Counted from the stretch's first letter, positions 22,436 to 31,457 are shown. The stretch is DNA of 46,516 bases from Marinobacter sp. B9-2 (GCA_003030785.1 PYVH01000015.1:1-46516), one strand, 5' to 3'. Numbers and translations: made by a program. Notes: generated from the sequence alone by a model not told the origin.

Positions 22436-22481
22436 GTTTCCTTTTTTGAAACCTCCATGTTATAGTTTCGAAAAAGGAAAC
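22436..22481 (+). promoter_or_regulatory. long palindromic operator of higBA
   Basis: Two 17-base arms, GTTTCCTTTTTTGAAAC (22436-22452) and GTTTCGAAAAAGGAAAC (22465-22481), are inverted repeats with one mismatch, 12 bases apart. Each arm also begins GTTTC and ends GAAAC (or a close form), so four half-sites may be present. The site ends 11 bases before the toxin GTG. Confidence 0.7.
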
Positions 22482-22492
22482 AAGGAAGTGCT

Positions 22493-22804
22493 GTGCACAT
22501 AATTTCGAGGAAGCCTTTTAACGATGCGGCCAGGCAGTTTCCCAATGATCGGGAGGCACTGGTGAATACCTATACGACATTGCGAAATGGAAGGTTTGAG
22601 ACGCCGGAACAGTTACGTCAGGTATTCCCGTCGCTGGACAACTTTAAATACCGGGACAAATGGTGGGTGATCGACATTGGCGGCAACAATTTGCGGATGA
22701 TTGCCTTCATTGAATTTCGTGATAACCGCATGTACGTAAAACACATTTGTAGCCACGCGGAATATGACCGGCTGACCGACAAATATCGCCGCGATAAGGA
22801 GTGA
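22493..22804 (+). CDS. higB: HigB toxin, mRNA interferase, GTG start
   Basis: A 103-residue HigB of the classical family: MHIISRKPFNDAARQFPNDR, then LVNTYTTLRNGRFETPEQLR, FKYRDKWWVIDIGGNNLRMI and MYVKHICSHAEYDRLTDKYR. This RelE-like toxin cuts mRNA on the ribosome. The start is GTG, with AAGGAAG 6 bases upstream. The stop overlaps the start region of higA, and the long palindrome upstream is the probable HigA operator. Confidence 0.9.
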   Translation: MHIISRKPFNDAARQFPNDREALVNTYTTLRNGRFETPEQLRQVFPSLDNFKYRDKWWVIDIGGNNLRMIAFIEFRDNRMYVKHICSHAEYDRLTDKYRRDKE

Positions 22805-22809
22805 GGCTT

Positions 22810-23226
22810 ATGGTATCGCCTGCTTTTGTTGAAATCAGAGAAGCGCTGGCCCGAGTGCCTTTTGTAGCCCATATAGAGACTCAGGACGACTATGAGCGAG
22901 CCTTGGAGTTGATGGATCAGTTGGTGGACGACTACGAAGCCAACAGGCTGCTCATTGAGATTCTTTCGGGCAGTATTGAGCGCTGGGAGGATCAGGCTTC
23001 GGAGTTTTCCGACTTTAATGCTGCCGTTGCCGAAACCGACAGAGGGATTGCTGCACTGAAAACCCTGATGGCTCAACACGGTCTTGGGGTGGCTGATTTG
23101 CCGGAGTTAGGTTCGAAGGGCAATGTGAGCAAGATTCTCAACGGTGCCGAGGGGAAGAAGCTGACCCGCAAACATATGGAAGCCTTGGGCAAACGGTTTG
23201 GGGTGTCTCCGTTACTGTTTTTCTGA
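22810..23226 (+). CDS. higA: HigA antitoxin, Xre type
   Basis: A 138-residue antitoxin starting MVSPAFVEIREALARVPFVA. A helical N-terminal part (YERALELMDQLVDDYEANRL) precedes a C-terminal helix-turn-helix (GLGVADLPELGSKGNVSKIL, then TRKHMEALGKRFGVSPLLFF). This large HigA form is typical of partners of the classical HigB. The ATG at 22810 has AAGGAG 8 bases upstream. A GTG at 22801 is possible. It should bind the palindrome at 22436-22481. Confidence 0.88.
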   Translation: MVSPAFVEIREALARVPFVAHIETQDDYERALELMDQLVDDYEANRLLIEILSGSIERWEDQASEFSDFNAAVAETDRGIAALKTLMAQHGLGVADLPELGSKGNVSKILNGAEGKKLTRKHMEALGKRFGVSPLLFF

Positions 23227-23270
23227 AGTACGAGCCCCGAGAAGCCCATAAAAAAAGGCAGCGCGAGGCC

Positions 23271-23330
23271 AAGCCGTTCACCTAAAGTGGATCTGGCAAT
23301 AAATCCAGATCCACTTTAGGTGAACGGCTT
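23271..23330. repeat. 26-bp perfect hairpin after higBA
   Basis: The arms AAGCCGTTCACCTAAAGTGG plus ATCTGG (23271-23296) and their exact complement (23305-23330) enclose the loop CAATAAAT. The stem is far longer than needed for a terminator, and no T-run follows on the plus strand. It could be a terminator, the end of an unknown element or a recombination site. It marks the right border of the cassette-like region. Confidence 0.85.
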
Positions 23331-23425
23331 GCCTGCATAGCAAAGTTTTTAAATATTAAGAAAAATCCATAGGTTTTATTTAATCTGCTTTTATGTGTCT
23401 CCCGCGGGATTTGACGTGGGGGTTT

Positions 23426-23971
23426 TCAGGCATGGGCCAGTGCCTGCACACAGCGGAAGAACAGTTCCACCGAGAAGAACCGGTGTTCGCCTGGCTGCTC
23501 AGCCACGAAAAGCTGACCACCGGATTCCCGGATGCCGCCCTCAATCATCAGGTTGTCACGCATTCCAAAGTCCTCAATGGTGTGGCCCAGTTCGTCCAAA
23601 CCGGTTGCGCCAGCCCGTTCCCGGTAGTGTCGGCTGTCCAGGGTGAATCCGAAGGCAGGCTTGCCCTGTCCGATCATGTAGCCCACTTCGTATACCGTAC
23701 CAGGATCCGCGCTGATGCCGCGGAAGGGCGTCAGGTTGGCGATCATGGCATCGCAGCCGTCCATCAGTTCGCGGTTGGCCTGGTAGATTCGGTGGCCGCG
23801 ATCGGGTTTTGCTTCACCGTCTGAAAACGCCAGTTCGGTGTCCAGTGGGTCCACACCCTCAAATCCGTATTCCCGGAGCAGGCGCTTTTTCTCGGCTACG
23901 ATGGCCTGGTGTTCCGCGGCCGGGAAAAAGACTTCCGGGCCGGCGAGGTAGATACGTTTTGGCTGGGCCAT
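23426..23971 (-). CDS. nucleoside 2-deoxyribosyltransferase family protein
   Basis: A 181-residue protein. The start MAQPKRIYLAGPEVFFPAAE contains the YLAGP motif. RELMDGCDAMIANLTPFRGI then carries the catalytic-type Asp, and DPGTVYEVGYMIGQGKPAFG carries the catalytic Glu in the usual GTxxExG position. Such enzymes exchange or remove nucleobases from deoxynucleosides or their 5'-phosphates (salvage or DNA house-cleaning). It is a single gene close to the backbone in codon use. Confidence 0.88.
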   Translation of the reverse strand: MAQPKRIYLAGPEVFFPAAEHQAIVAEKKRLLREYGFEGVDPLDTELAFSDGEAKPDRGHRIYQANRELMDGCDAMIANLTPFRGISADPGTVYEVGYMIGQGKPAFGFTLDSRHYRERAGATGLDELGHTIEDFGMRDNLMIEGGIRESGGQLFVAEQPGEHRFFSVELFFRCVQALAHA

Positions 23972-24028
23972 GGGCGCTCCATGTTGGTGTCGGTTTCACG
24001 ACGTTACTGCCGAATAAACGCCTCGAGC

Positions 24029-25129
24029 CTACTCGTAGACATCCCGCAAGGAAAGCAGGGTGAAGTCCGGGACAACGCCCAGCCCGGGGCGATCACTGAG
24101 CGACATTCGGCCGTTCATCACTTCCGGAGCACCCGTGGCGAGCTGCACTTTGTTGTAGTTGTGCAGGTCCGTGGTATTCAGCAAGGCTCTGGGAGAGGTG
24201 CTGGCGGCAAGATGCGCGTAGGCCGCCGTCGCGATGCCGCTGCCCCAGGCATCTTCAATGGTCATGGGTATGCCTGCGTCTGCACACACATCCCGAATGA
24301 TCCGGGAGGGTGTCAGCCCTCCGAACTTGCTGACTTTCAAGGCAATGGCGTCCATGGCGTCGTCCCTGAGACCACGCTGCAATTCGTTCAACGTGTTGAA
24401 TGCTTCATCCAGTTTGACTGGATGCCTGGCGCGCCGCCTGACCGACAGGCATTCTTCGTAAGTGCGGCAGGGTTGCTCAAGGTAAATATCCACATCCTCG
24501 ATAGCTCTTGAAAATCGCAGTGCCTGATCACGCCGCCACGCACCATTGATATCGCCAATCCAGAGCTCATCCGGTTGCTTGAGTTTGCCCAGCCTGCGGA
24601 CCAGGTCGATGTCCTGTTCAACCTCATGGCCCAGTTTGATCTGAATGTGCCGAAAACCCTCGGCACGATAACGGCGAAGAGAGGCTTCCATTTCACCCGG
24701 TTCCGCCAGCGGGACAATCCGGTGCAAGGGCATGGATGGCGACTGCAGCCCACCAAGCAGTGTGTAGACAGGAAGCCCGCAGGCTTTGCCCAGCAGATCC
24801 CAGCAGGCAATATCGATGGCAGCCTTGGCAACAGCCTGGCCGGTGAGCGCCTGATTCATTCGCTCCTGAATCACTGATACGTGCCTGGGGTCCTGGCCAA
24901 GTACCGCAGGCGCCAGTAGTGACAGGCAGGAGGGCAGTCCCTCGGCAAAAGCCGCCATGTAGTTGGGGCCACAAGGGCACACCTCGCCATAGCCCTCCAG
25001 CCCCGTGTCTGTTGAAAGGACGATAACCGTGGTTTCGAACACCTGATGGGAACGGCCGCCTGCAAAGGCATAGGCTTTTCCGGTGTATTCCAGGTTGGCT
25101 GTGTATACCGCGATTCGCTTGATGCGCAT
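24029..25129 (-). CDS. mandelate racemase/muconate lactonizing (enolase) superfamily enzyme, cis-3-hydroxyproline dehydratase-like
   Basis: A 366-residue protein starting MRIKRIAVYTANLEYTGKAY. The metal-binding acids are in WIGDINGAWR (D), YLEQPCRT (E) and VKLDEAFNT (D). The general-base lysines are in HIQIKLGHE and ALKVSKFGG, and AIEDAWGSGI closes the barrel. The N-terminal capping domain pattern (FAGGRSHQVFETTVIVLSTD) resembles cis-3-hydroxy-L-proline dehydratase and hydroxyproline-betaine epimerase. The exact substrate is inferred only from that resemblance. No catabolic neighbours are adjacent. The start at 25129 matches family N-termini; longer frames reach 25237. Confidence 0.75.
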   Translation of the reverse strand: MRIKRIAVYTANLEYTGKAYAFAGGRSHQVFETTVIVLSTDTGLEGYGEVCPCGPNYMAAFAEGLPSCLSLLAPAVLGQDPRHVSVIQERMNQALTGQAVAKAAIDIACWDLLGKACGLPVYTLLGGLQSPSMPLHRIVPLAEPGEMEASLRRYRAEGFRHIQIKLGHEVEQDIDLVRRLGKLKQPDELWIGDINGAWRRDQALRFSRAIEDVDIYLEQPCRTYEECLSVRRRARHPVKLDEAFNTLNELQRGLRDDAMDAIALKVSKFGGLTPSRIIRDVCADAGIPMTIEDAWGSGIATAAYAHLAASTSPRALLNTTDLHNYNKVQLATGAPEVMNGRMSLSDRPGLGVVPDFTLLSLRDVYE

Positions 25130-25331
25130 AAGTAAGTCCGCCCTAACTGGTTTCATTCTGCCCGTTTCCCGTCCAGGCCGCGCTCTGGGGGGCACTGACT
25201 TTTTTATTTGGTCCGGGCACTTTGTGTGGTCGTCCATCCTGGACTAAGTTTCAGATTGAGGTGTCGGAATATTCCCAACCGGTCGCAGTCATCTCGCCTG
25301 TATCAATCAGCGTGATCAGAGAGGGATTGCC

Positions 25332-25679
25332 ATGAAATCGAAAATTATACCCGCCGTGCTCACGTGTGTTCTCTGCCCGGGGATTGGATCAGCGTATGCC
25401 GACTCCCATGGTATGACCAGTATGGAACTGGCTGAGGAAAAGAAGTGCACGTCTTGCCATGCCATAGACGAAAGCGAAGCCATGTCGATAGTGCCATCTT
25501 TCCGGAGTATCTCGCAGAGATACTCAATGGATGAATATGATCGGCTGGTTCAGGTTGTGCTGACTGGCGGACAGGATCACTGGGGCAAGGAAGAAATGCC
25601 CGACATGGGTGTTCGCATGGACGTCAGCGAAGAAGACGCTGAAAAGCTCGTGAAGTGGATTTTAGAGATGGAAGAGTAA
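25332..25679 (+). CDS. periplasmic class I cytochrome c
   Basis: A 115-residue protein with a signal peptide (MKSKIIPAVLTCVLCPGIGS, then AYADS). One heme site is KKCTSCHAI (CxxCH, residues 39-43), and a distal Met is in GKEEMPDMGVRM, the usual sixth ligand region. It resembles c551/c552-type cytochromes that carry electrons to oxidases or reductases. It ends 2 bases before the stop of the convergent P-type ATPase gene. Confidence 0.85.
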   Translation: MKSKIIPAVLTCVLCPGIGSAYADSHGMTSMELAEEKKCTSCHAIDESEAMSIVPSFRSISQRYSMDEYDRLVQVVLTGGQDHWGKEEMPDMGVRMDVSEEDAEKLVKWILEMEE

Positions 25680-25681
25680 AC

Positions 25682-28351
25682 TTAACTGCCACGGGGTCGC
25701 CGCCTCCTGATCAGTATCTTATGCAGTTCCTCCACAACGAGAAGGCTCATGGCGAGCGCGAGCAACTGCAGCCATTCCCGCACTGATATCGGCTGAATCT
25801 GCAGGACATCGGAGAGCCCAGGGGCATACATGGCACCAATGTGGGCCAGTTGCGCCAGAGGAACAGCCAGCATCAGGAACGGGTTGCGGAGCAGGGGGAT
25901 GCTGAAAAGGGAGCGGAACTCCGAGCGGCTGTTCAGCGCATGGATGTTGCCGAAGAGCACCATCAGCATCAGCGTGAGGTTGCGGGCTTCCTCAATGCTT
26001 TGGCCCTGTTCGAGCGTCCACTGAAAATTGAGGAATGCCACGAGGCCCATCCAGGATCCCACCACCAGGACATGCTCAATGATATGTTTGTCAAACACGG
26101 GCTCGTGAGGCGAGCGCGGCTTTACGGACAATTCGCCGCCTTCCTTCGGTTCGAAGGCCAGGGCCACATCCTGGAAGCCGTTGGCAACCAGATTGAGCCA
26201 GAGTAACTGTACCGCGATCATGGGCATTGGCAGACCGGCCAGTACACACAGGAAGAAGAGCAGGATTGCCGAGAAACCGGTGGCAACCAGCAGCCCGATA
26301 ACCTTGCGGATATTGTTGTACACCACCCGACCCTGCTCGATGCCGGCGACAATGGAGGAGAAATTATCGTCAGTAACGATCAGGTCCGCGGTTTCCTTGG
26401 CCACATCCGTGCCGCGCTTGCCCATGGCGATTCCCGCATGGGCCTGACGCATCGCCGGTGCATCGTTCACGCCATCCCCGGTTACCGCGACAAAATGCCC
26501 GTCCCGCATGAAGCTGTCCACAATCTGGGCTTTCCTGGCGGGTTCTATGCGGGCAAATACCCGGGCCTGGCGAATGAGCTGGTCGACAGCGGCCTGGCCC
26601 GTGGCGCTCGCTTCATCCAGCATGGGGCCGGTAACAACCGTTGCGTCCGCCTCACACAGGCCCAGTTCCAGCGCGATCGATTTTGCGGTCGCAGGGTGGT
26701 CGCCGGTGACCATGGCGACCTCAATACCGCCGGTGCGGCACTTTTCGATGGCCTCGAAGGCTTCATGGCGCAACGGGTCGATCATGGCGACCATACCGAG
26801 AAAGATCATATCGGCCATCTCATGATCGCCCGGTAACGTGGTTTTCTTTGCCAGGGCGATAATCCGATAGCCCCGGGATGCGAGCTCGGTGAACTGGCTT
26901 TCGAGAGCTGACTTGTCGATTGCTTTGGAGCCGTCCGTGGTGGCCATCCGGTTACACATGGATAGCATTTTTTCAGGGCTGCCTTTGGCATAGATGACGG
27001 TTGTATCGCCAATCCGGTTGACCACCCCGCTGTAGGCCTTTTCCGACTCATAGGGGATCAGGGCCACCTGTTCCTGCCGGGTTCGCAGGTCAGTAATGGA
27101 CATGCCCAGCTTCTTGGCCATCACCAGAAAGGCGATGTCCACGATATCACCCTGAGACACCCACTCGCCGCCGCTATAGTCCAGGTGGCTTTCATTGGCG
27201 AGGACGCCTGCGACACAGAGCTCCCTGAGGGTTTCCTGGCCTGTCACATCCACCTCGGTGCCGGCGTGGCCTGTAATCTCCCCGCCCGGGGCCACACCTT
27301 CGCCGGTGACCTCGAACTGGCGGCCATCCGGCAGCATCACCCTGCGAATGGTGAGTTCGTTGACCGTCAGAGTGCCGGTCTTGTCGGAGCAGATGAGTGT
27401 GCAGGATCCCAGGGCCTCGACGGCGACAAGCTTGCGAATGATCACATTGCGTTTTGCCATTCGGGACATGCCGATGGCGAGGGCAACGGTCAGTGCGGCA
27501 GGCAGGCCTTCGGGAATCACCGAAACCGCCAGGCCGATGGTCATGAGAATCATGTCTTCGACGGAATAGCCGCCATCCAGGATCATCAGGCCTGCCAGGG
27601 CGGCAATGGCCGCCAGAATGCCGAAGGCAACCTGATAGGTGAACTTGCGGATCCGGATCATCAGGGGCGGTTCGGCAGACGTCTTGCCGGTGACTCCCTG
27701 GGCAATCTTGCCAAGCTGGGTATCGGAGGCGGTGGCTTTCACTCGGCCGCGCCCGCGACCATGGGTGATGATGCTGCCCGCAAAGCACTGGTCAACGCGC
27801 TCTGTGAGGGGCGTGCTGTCGTCACTTGCCTCACCGGCGTTCTTGGCGACCGCCAGGGATTCCCCCGTCAGCATGGACTCATCCACCGCCAGGCTGCTGG
27901 CGCTGAGCAACTGAATATCAGCCGGAACCTTGTCGCCGGAGGACAGCAGAACGATATCGCCGGGAACGATCTCTTCGACGTCTATGGTGACAATCTGGCC
28001 GTCCCGCAGTGCATGGGCTGTGCCTTTCATCATTTGCTTCAAGGCGGCGGCTGCCTTCTGGGCCGAAAACTCCTGGACCGTGCCGATAACTGCATTGATC
28101 AGCAGGACGATCAGGATGAAAACCCCGCTGGGGGTCTGGCCGAGTGCAAATGAAACCGCGGAAGCGATCAGCAGGATGTAAATGAAAGGGCTGAGGAATT
28201 GCCGTGCAAAAAGCTCCACGACACCCGGCATGGGAGGGGCGGGCAGCCGGTTGTAACCAAATTTCTCCAGCCGGGCACTGGCTTCCTGGCGGGAAAGCCC
28301 GTTGTCAGCGGGATCGGGCGTAATGGGTCGCTCTGGGGCTGCGCTGTTCAT
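25682..28351 (-). CDS. P2-type cation-transporting ATPase
   Basis: An 889-residue P-type ATPase from the start at 28351 (MNSAAPERPITPDPADNGLS). The order of parts is an N-terminal cation-ATPase segment (GLSRQEASARLEKFGYNRLP), an actuator domain with LTGES, the M4 motif VIPEGLPAALTVALA, the phosphorylation site CSDKTGTLT (D323), a nucleotide domain with KGSPEKM, the hinge TGDGVNDAPAM, and M5-M10 with NLVANGFQDVALAFEP. It is a SERCA/PMCA-like P2 pump. Ca2+ or Na+ is possible; the substrate is not settled by sequence alone. It is divergent from radD. Confidence 0.9.
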   Translation of the reverse strand: MNSAAPERPITPDPADNGLSRQEASARLEKFGYNRLPAPPMPGVVELFARQFLSPFIYILLIASAVSFALGQTPSGVFILIVLLINAVIGTVQEFSAQKAAAALKQMMKGTAHALRDGQIVTIDVEEIVPGDIVLLSSGDKVPADIQLLSASSLAVDESMLTGESLAVAKNAGEASDDSTPLTERVDQCFAGSIITHGRGRGRVKATASDTQLGKIAQGVTGKTSAEPPLMIRIRKFTYQVAFGILAAIAALAGLMILDGGYSVEDMILMTIGLAVSVIPEGLPAALTVALAIGMSRMAKRNVIIRKLVAVEALGSCTLICSDKTGTLTVNELTIRRVMLPDGRQFEVTGEGVAPGGEITGHAGTEVDVTGQETLRELCVAGVLANESHLDYSGGEWVSQGDIVDIAFLVMAKKLGMSITDLRTRQEQVALIPYESEKAYSGVVNRIGDTTVIYAKGSPEKMLSMCNRMATTDGSKAIDKSALESQFTELASRGYRIIALAKKTTLPGDHEMADMIFLGMVAMIDPLRHEAFEAIEKCRTGGIEVAMVTGDHPATAKSIALELGLCEADATVVTGPMLDEASATGQAAVDQLIRQARVFARIEPARKAQIVDSFMRDGHFVAVTGDGVNDAPAMRQAHAGIAMGKRGTDVAKETADLIVTDDNFSSIVAGIEQGRVVYNNIRKVIGLLVATGFSAILLFFLCVLAGLPMPMIAVQLLWLNLVANGFQDVALAFEPKEGGELSVKPRSPHEPVFDKHIIEHVLVVGSWMGLVAFLNFQWTLEQGQSIEEARNLTLMLMVLFGNIHALNSRSEFRSLFSIPLLRNPFLMLAVPLAQLAHIGAMYAPGLSDVLQIQPISVREWLQLLALAMSLLVVEELHKILIRRRRPRGS

Positions 28352-28517
28352 GGTGTATATGGGGCCATGGAGGATAAGTAGTGCCGGGTACGGGAAGTAT
28401 AGGCGCCCTTGTGCTGATGGTAGAGTGTTGATTTCGTTTTGCGGGTCGGCAGGTAATGGCGCTGTTATTTGATAGTATGGCGGCCTCATCAGACTTAACG
28501 CGATAAAGCCCTCCAGA

Positions 28518-30287
28518 ATGAATGCTCCTTTCAAACTCCGGCCATACCAGCAGGAAGCGGTTGATGCCACGCTGAATCATTTCAAAAAGTCCGATGAGGC
28601 CGCCGTTATCGTACTGCCAACCGGTGCTGGCAAAAGTCTGGTTATTGCCGAGTTGGCTCGCCTTGCCAAGCGGAAAATCCTGGTGCTGACCCACGTAAAG
28701 GAGCTGGTGGAGCAGAATCACGCCAAGTACGAGAGTTACGGGTTAACCGGCGGAATTTTCTCCGCCGGGCTGAAGCGGAAGGAAAGCCACCACCAGGTAA
28801 CCTTTGCCAGTGTGCAGTCGGTGTCGGCGAATCTGGATCAGTTCCGGGATGAATACTCGCTGGTCATTATTGATGAGTGCCACCGGGTCAGCGGTGAGGA
28901 AACCAGCCAATATCAGCGGATCATCGAGTTGCTGCGGCAGCAGAACGACGCCCTCAAGGTGCTCGGGCTAACCGCCACCCCCTACCGTTTGGCCATGGGC
29001 TGGATCTATCGCTATCACTACCGGGGCTTTGTCCGGGGTGAGGATGACAAGCCCTTTCAGCACTGCATTTACGAGCTGCCGCTGAGTTACATGATCAACC
29101 GGGGGTATCTCACCCGGCCGGACCTGGTGAACGCGGCGGTGGCGCAATACGATTTCTCAGCGCTGCCTCAGGACCGCTTTGGCGAATACGCCGAGAAAGA
29201 CGTGAACCAGCTGCTAAGCAAACACAAGCGTGTGACCCGCGCCATCGTTGAGCAGGTGATGGAACTGGCGGCTGAGCGCCAGGGAGTGATGATCTTCGCG
29301 GCGACGGTAGACCATGCGAGAGAGATCACCGGTTATCTGCCAGACCACCAGACCGCCCTGATAACCGGCGCGACCGATCTGAAGGATCGGGACTTGCTGA
29401 TTGAGCGCTTTAAACGGCGGGAGCTGAAATATCTGGTGAATGTGTCCGTGCTCACCACGGGCTTTGATGCGCCCCATGTGGACTTCATCGCCATTCTTCG
29501 GCCCACCCAGTCGGTGAGCCTGTATCAGCAGATTGTGGGGCGCGGGCTTCGTCTGAACGAGGGCAAGCAGGATTGCCTGGTGATCGATTACGCCGGTAAC
29601 CATTTGAATCTGCATTATCCGGAGGTAGGGGAACCGAAACCGAACCCCGACAGCGAGCCGGTGCAGGTGTTCTGCCCGGGCTGTGGGTTTGCCAATATCT
29701 TCTGGGGCAAAACCCACAGTGACGGCCGAGTGATCGAGCATTACGGGCGCCGGTGTCAGGGGCTGCTGGAGCCAGCGCAAGGGGGTGAACCTGGTGAGCA
29801 TAACGGGCGCCCGCAACAGTGCGATTACCGTTTCCGTTTCAAGGAGTGCCCGCACTGCGGGGCCGAGAATGATATTGCCGCCCGCAACTGCCATCAGTGC
29901 CAGAAAGCCATCATCGACCCGGACGATCAGCTCAGGGATGCCCTGAAACTCAAGGATGCCATGGTAATCCGTTGCGCCGGGATATCGCTGACGGTGGATG
30001 GCAGCAAACTGACGATCACCTATCACGGTGAGGATGGGGAAGAGCTCAGCGAGTCGTTTGATTTCAGAAAACCGGGCCAGCGCACGGTTTTTAACAAACT
30101 GTTCGGGCGTCGTTTTGCCAATAGCCAGGCCCCGAAAGTGTTCAGCTCAGCGGATGAAGTGCTTGAATTGCAGGCCTTGCTGCCAGCGCCGGATTTCGTG
30201 ATTGCTCGAAAGCAGAAGCATTATTGGCAGGTGCAGGAACGGGTTTTTGATTATCGGGGTAGTTATCGCAAGGCGAATGAGGCATGA
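28518..30287 (+). CDS. radD: RadD (YejH) DNA repair helicase-like ATPase
   Basis: A 589-residue superfamily 2 protein, very close to the E. coli RadD length. Motifs are [16 protein letters not shown] (Q-like), [14 protein letters not shown] (Walker A), [14 protein letters not shown] (DECH box), [10 protein letters not shown], and motifs V and VI in [14 protein letters not shown] and [14 protein letters not shown]. Two zinc clusters follow ([19 protein letters not shown] and CHQCQKA). RadD assists recombination and double-strand-break repair with RecA and SSB. It is transcribed divergently from the P-type ATPase. Confidence 0.9.
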   Translation: MNAPFKLRPYQQEAVDATLNHFKKSDEAAVIVLPTGAGKSLVIAELARLAKRKILVLTHVKELVEQNHAKYESYGLTGGIFSAGLKRKESHHQVTFASVQSVSANLDQFRDEYSLVIIDECHRVSGEETSQYQRIIELLRQQNDALKVLGLTATPYRLAMGWIYRYHYRGFVRGEDDKPFQHCIYELPLSYMINRGYLTRPDLVNAAVAQYDFSALPQDRFGEYAEKDVNQLLSKHKRVTRAIVEQVMELAAERQGVMIFAATVDHAREITGYLPDHQTALITGATDLKDRDLLIERFKRRELKYLVNVSVLTTGFDAPHVDFIAILRPTQSVSLYQQIVGRGLRLNEGKQDCLVIDYAGNHLNLHYPEVGEPKPNPDSEPVQVFCPGCGFANIFWGKTHSDGRVIEHYGRRCQGLLEPAQGGEPGEHNGRPQQCDYRFRFKECPHCGAENDIAARNCHQCQKAIIDPDDQLRDALKLKDAMVIRCAGISLTVDGSKLTITYHGEDGEELSESFDFRKPGQRTVFNKLFGRRFANSQAPKVFSSADEVLELQALLPAPDFVIARKQKHYWQVQERVFDYRGSYRKANEA

Positions 30288-30380
30288 GATTTGATATTGA
30301 AACAGGCACTGCCAATAAGGAAGCGTCAGTACACAGTTAAGCGTCAAAAGGTTTGGCCAGTCTGTTCTTCGTTCCATTAT

Positions 30381-30414
30381 ACCCATTTTGGGCATATAAT
30401 TACCCAAAATGGGT
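30381..30414 (+). promoter_or_regulatory. promoter with paired 13-bp palindromes upstream of the MNT/HEPN operon
   Basis: ACCCATTTTGGGC (30381-30393) and ACCCAAAATGGGT (30402-30414) are two copies of one palindrome, 21 bp start to start. TATAAT (30395-30400), a consensus -10 box, lies in the spacer. TTCCAT (30372-30377) is 17 bp upstream as a weak -35. The layout predicts strong repression by a protein binding both sites. Confidence 0.75.
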
Positions 30415-30431
30415 TTTGGGGTGCCGACGTT

Positions 30432-31034
30432 ATGCCCGAAGTAGCAACATTGAACCGCACCGGATTAGCGGATGCTCTGTTTTCCTCGACCCGGCAGAAG
30501 GTCTTGCGTCTATTCTTCACAGAGTCGGAAAAGGACTTTTCGATCAAAGAACTCATCGAGCAGGCGGACGCAGGCTCGGGTGCTGTCCAGCGGGAAGTCG
30601 CACGCCTGGTTGATAGCGGGCTATTGCAAGTTAACCTTCAGGGCCGCCAGAAGCGGTATAAAGCCAACACGGACTCGCCCATTTATCCCGAATTATCTTC
30701 CCTCGCATCCAAATTGCTCGGTCCGGAGCAACAGGTTGAAGATGCCCTCAAGCCGATAAACGATAGAATCGATCTGGCTCTGATTTATGGTTCGGTGGCC
30801 AAGAGGACGGATCATGCCGATAGTGATATCGACCTCATGTTGGTATCAGATACCCTTACTCTGGAAGAGGTTTTCGAGGCGCTTGAGCCGGCCGAGAACA
30901 ATCTTTCCCGTATCATTAACCCAACTCTCTACAAGCGAGAAGAGTTTAAAAAACGTCGGGCTAATAAAAACCCCTTTTTAAGAAAAGTCCTGGAAGGACA
31001 GTATATTGTGTTGAAAGGAAGCGTTAATGAATAG
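30432..31034 (+). CDS. MNT-type nucleotidyltransferase with N-terminal winged helix (antitoxin side of an MNT/HEPN pair)
   Basis: A 200-residue fusion. Residues 15-78 are a winged helix (RQKVLRLFFTESEKDFSIKE, then GAVQREVARLVDSGLLQV). Residues 110-180 are a minimal nucleotidyltransferase with LALIYGSVAKRT and DSDIDLMLVS, the GS...DxD catalytic signature (G120, S121, D132, D134). In studied MNT/HEPN pairs the nucleotidyltransferase adenylylates the HEPN toxin and silences it. The winged helix would let it repress its own operon, with the palindromes at 30381-30414 and 31458-31491 as candidate operators. The start at 30432 lies after the operator. Its end overlaps the HEPN gene by 8 bases. Confidence 0.82.
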   Translation: MPEVATLNRTGLADALFSSTRQKVLRLFFTESEKDFSIKELIEQADAGSGAVQREVARLVDSGLLQVNLQGRQKRYKANTDSPIYPELSSLASKLLGPEQQVEDALKPINDRIDLALIYGSVAKRTDHADSDIDLMLVSDTLTLEEVFEALEPAENNLSRIINPTLYKREEFKKRRANKNPFLRKVLEGQYIVLKGSVNE

Positions 31035-31455
31035 GGAAGCATTGGAGAATCTGGTTCGGATACACAAACTCCACCACGAGGCAGTGGACACCGCCGAGGT
31101 TCGAGGGCTCATTCAATCCGGTAGCGTGCGACTGAGGGACGCTGGTTTGGAAGCGCTCAGCCTGGAAAGCCGCTTTGATTTGTCTTACAACGCAGCGCAC
31201 GCGCTCTCTTTGGCTGCACTTCGCCATTTTGGCTACCGCTCTGACAACCGATATTTGGTCTTCCAGTGCCTGCAGCACACACTCGACCTGTCACCATCTA
31301 AATGGCGGGTTCTTGATCAAGCACATCGCAAGCGAAATTTGGCGGAATATGAAGGCGATATCGAGGTAGATGAAGCGATGGTGATCAGTCTCATGGAAAT
31401 AACAAAAGAAATCGAGCGAACCGTTATTGCACTGACGGCGGACGAAACTCTTTAG
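31027..31455 (+). CDS. HEPN-domain protein, toxin side of an MNT/HEPN pair
   Basis: A 142-residue helical protein. The motif AHRKRNLAEYEG (R103-N-L-A-E-Y108) stands where HepT-type toxins have Rx4HxY. Here the histidine position is taken by tyrosine (Y108), as in a group of HEPN partners known by the pattern RKRNLAEYEG. The catalytic ability of that variant is uncertain. HEPN toxins are RNases or are modified by their MNT partner. It overlaps the nucleotidyltransferase gene by 8 bases. A second palindrome pair begins 3 bases after its stop. Confidence 0.75.
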   Translation: MNREALENLVRIHKLHHEAVDTAEVRGLIQSGSVRLRDAGLEALSLESRFDLSYNAAHALSLAALRHFGYRSDNRYLVFQCLQHTLDLSPSKWRVLDQAHRKRNLAEYEGDIEVDEAMVISLMEITKEIERTVIALTADETL

Positions 31456-31457
31456 TT

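Noticed and set aside
10716-23330. Chromosomal integron cassette array (single genes and toxin-antitoxin pairs separated by repeats)
   Set aside because: The spacer repeats are short, match RAYT ends, lack attC-type R'/R'' core sites (GTTRRRY/RYYYAAC), and gene directions are mixed. No integron integrase is present.
27185-28153. Long plus-strand frame (322 aa) opposite the P-type ATPase gene
   Set aside because: Mirror frame of a GC-rich gene; the ATPase on the minus strand has all family motifs, this one none.
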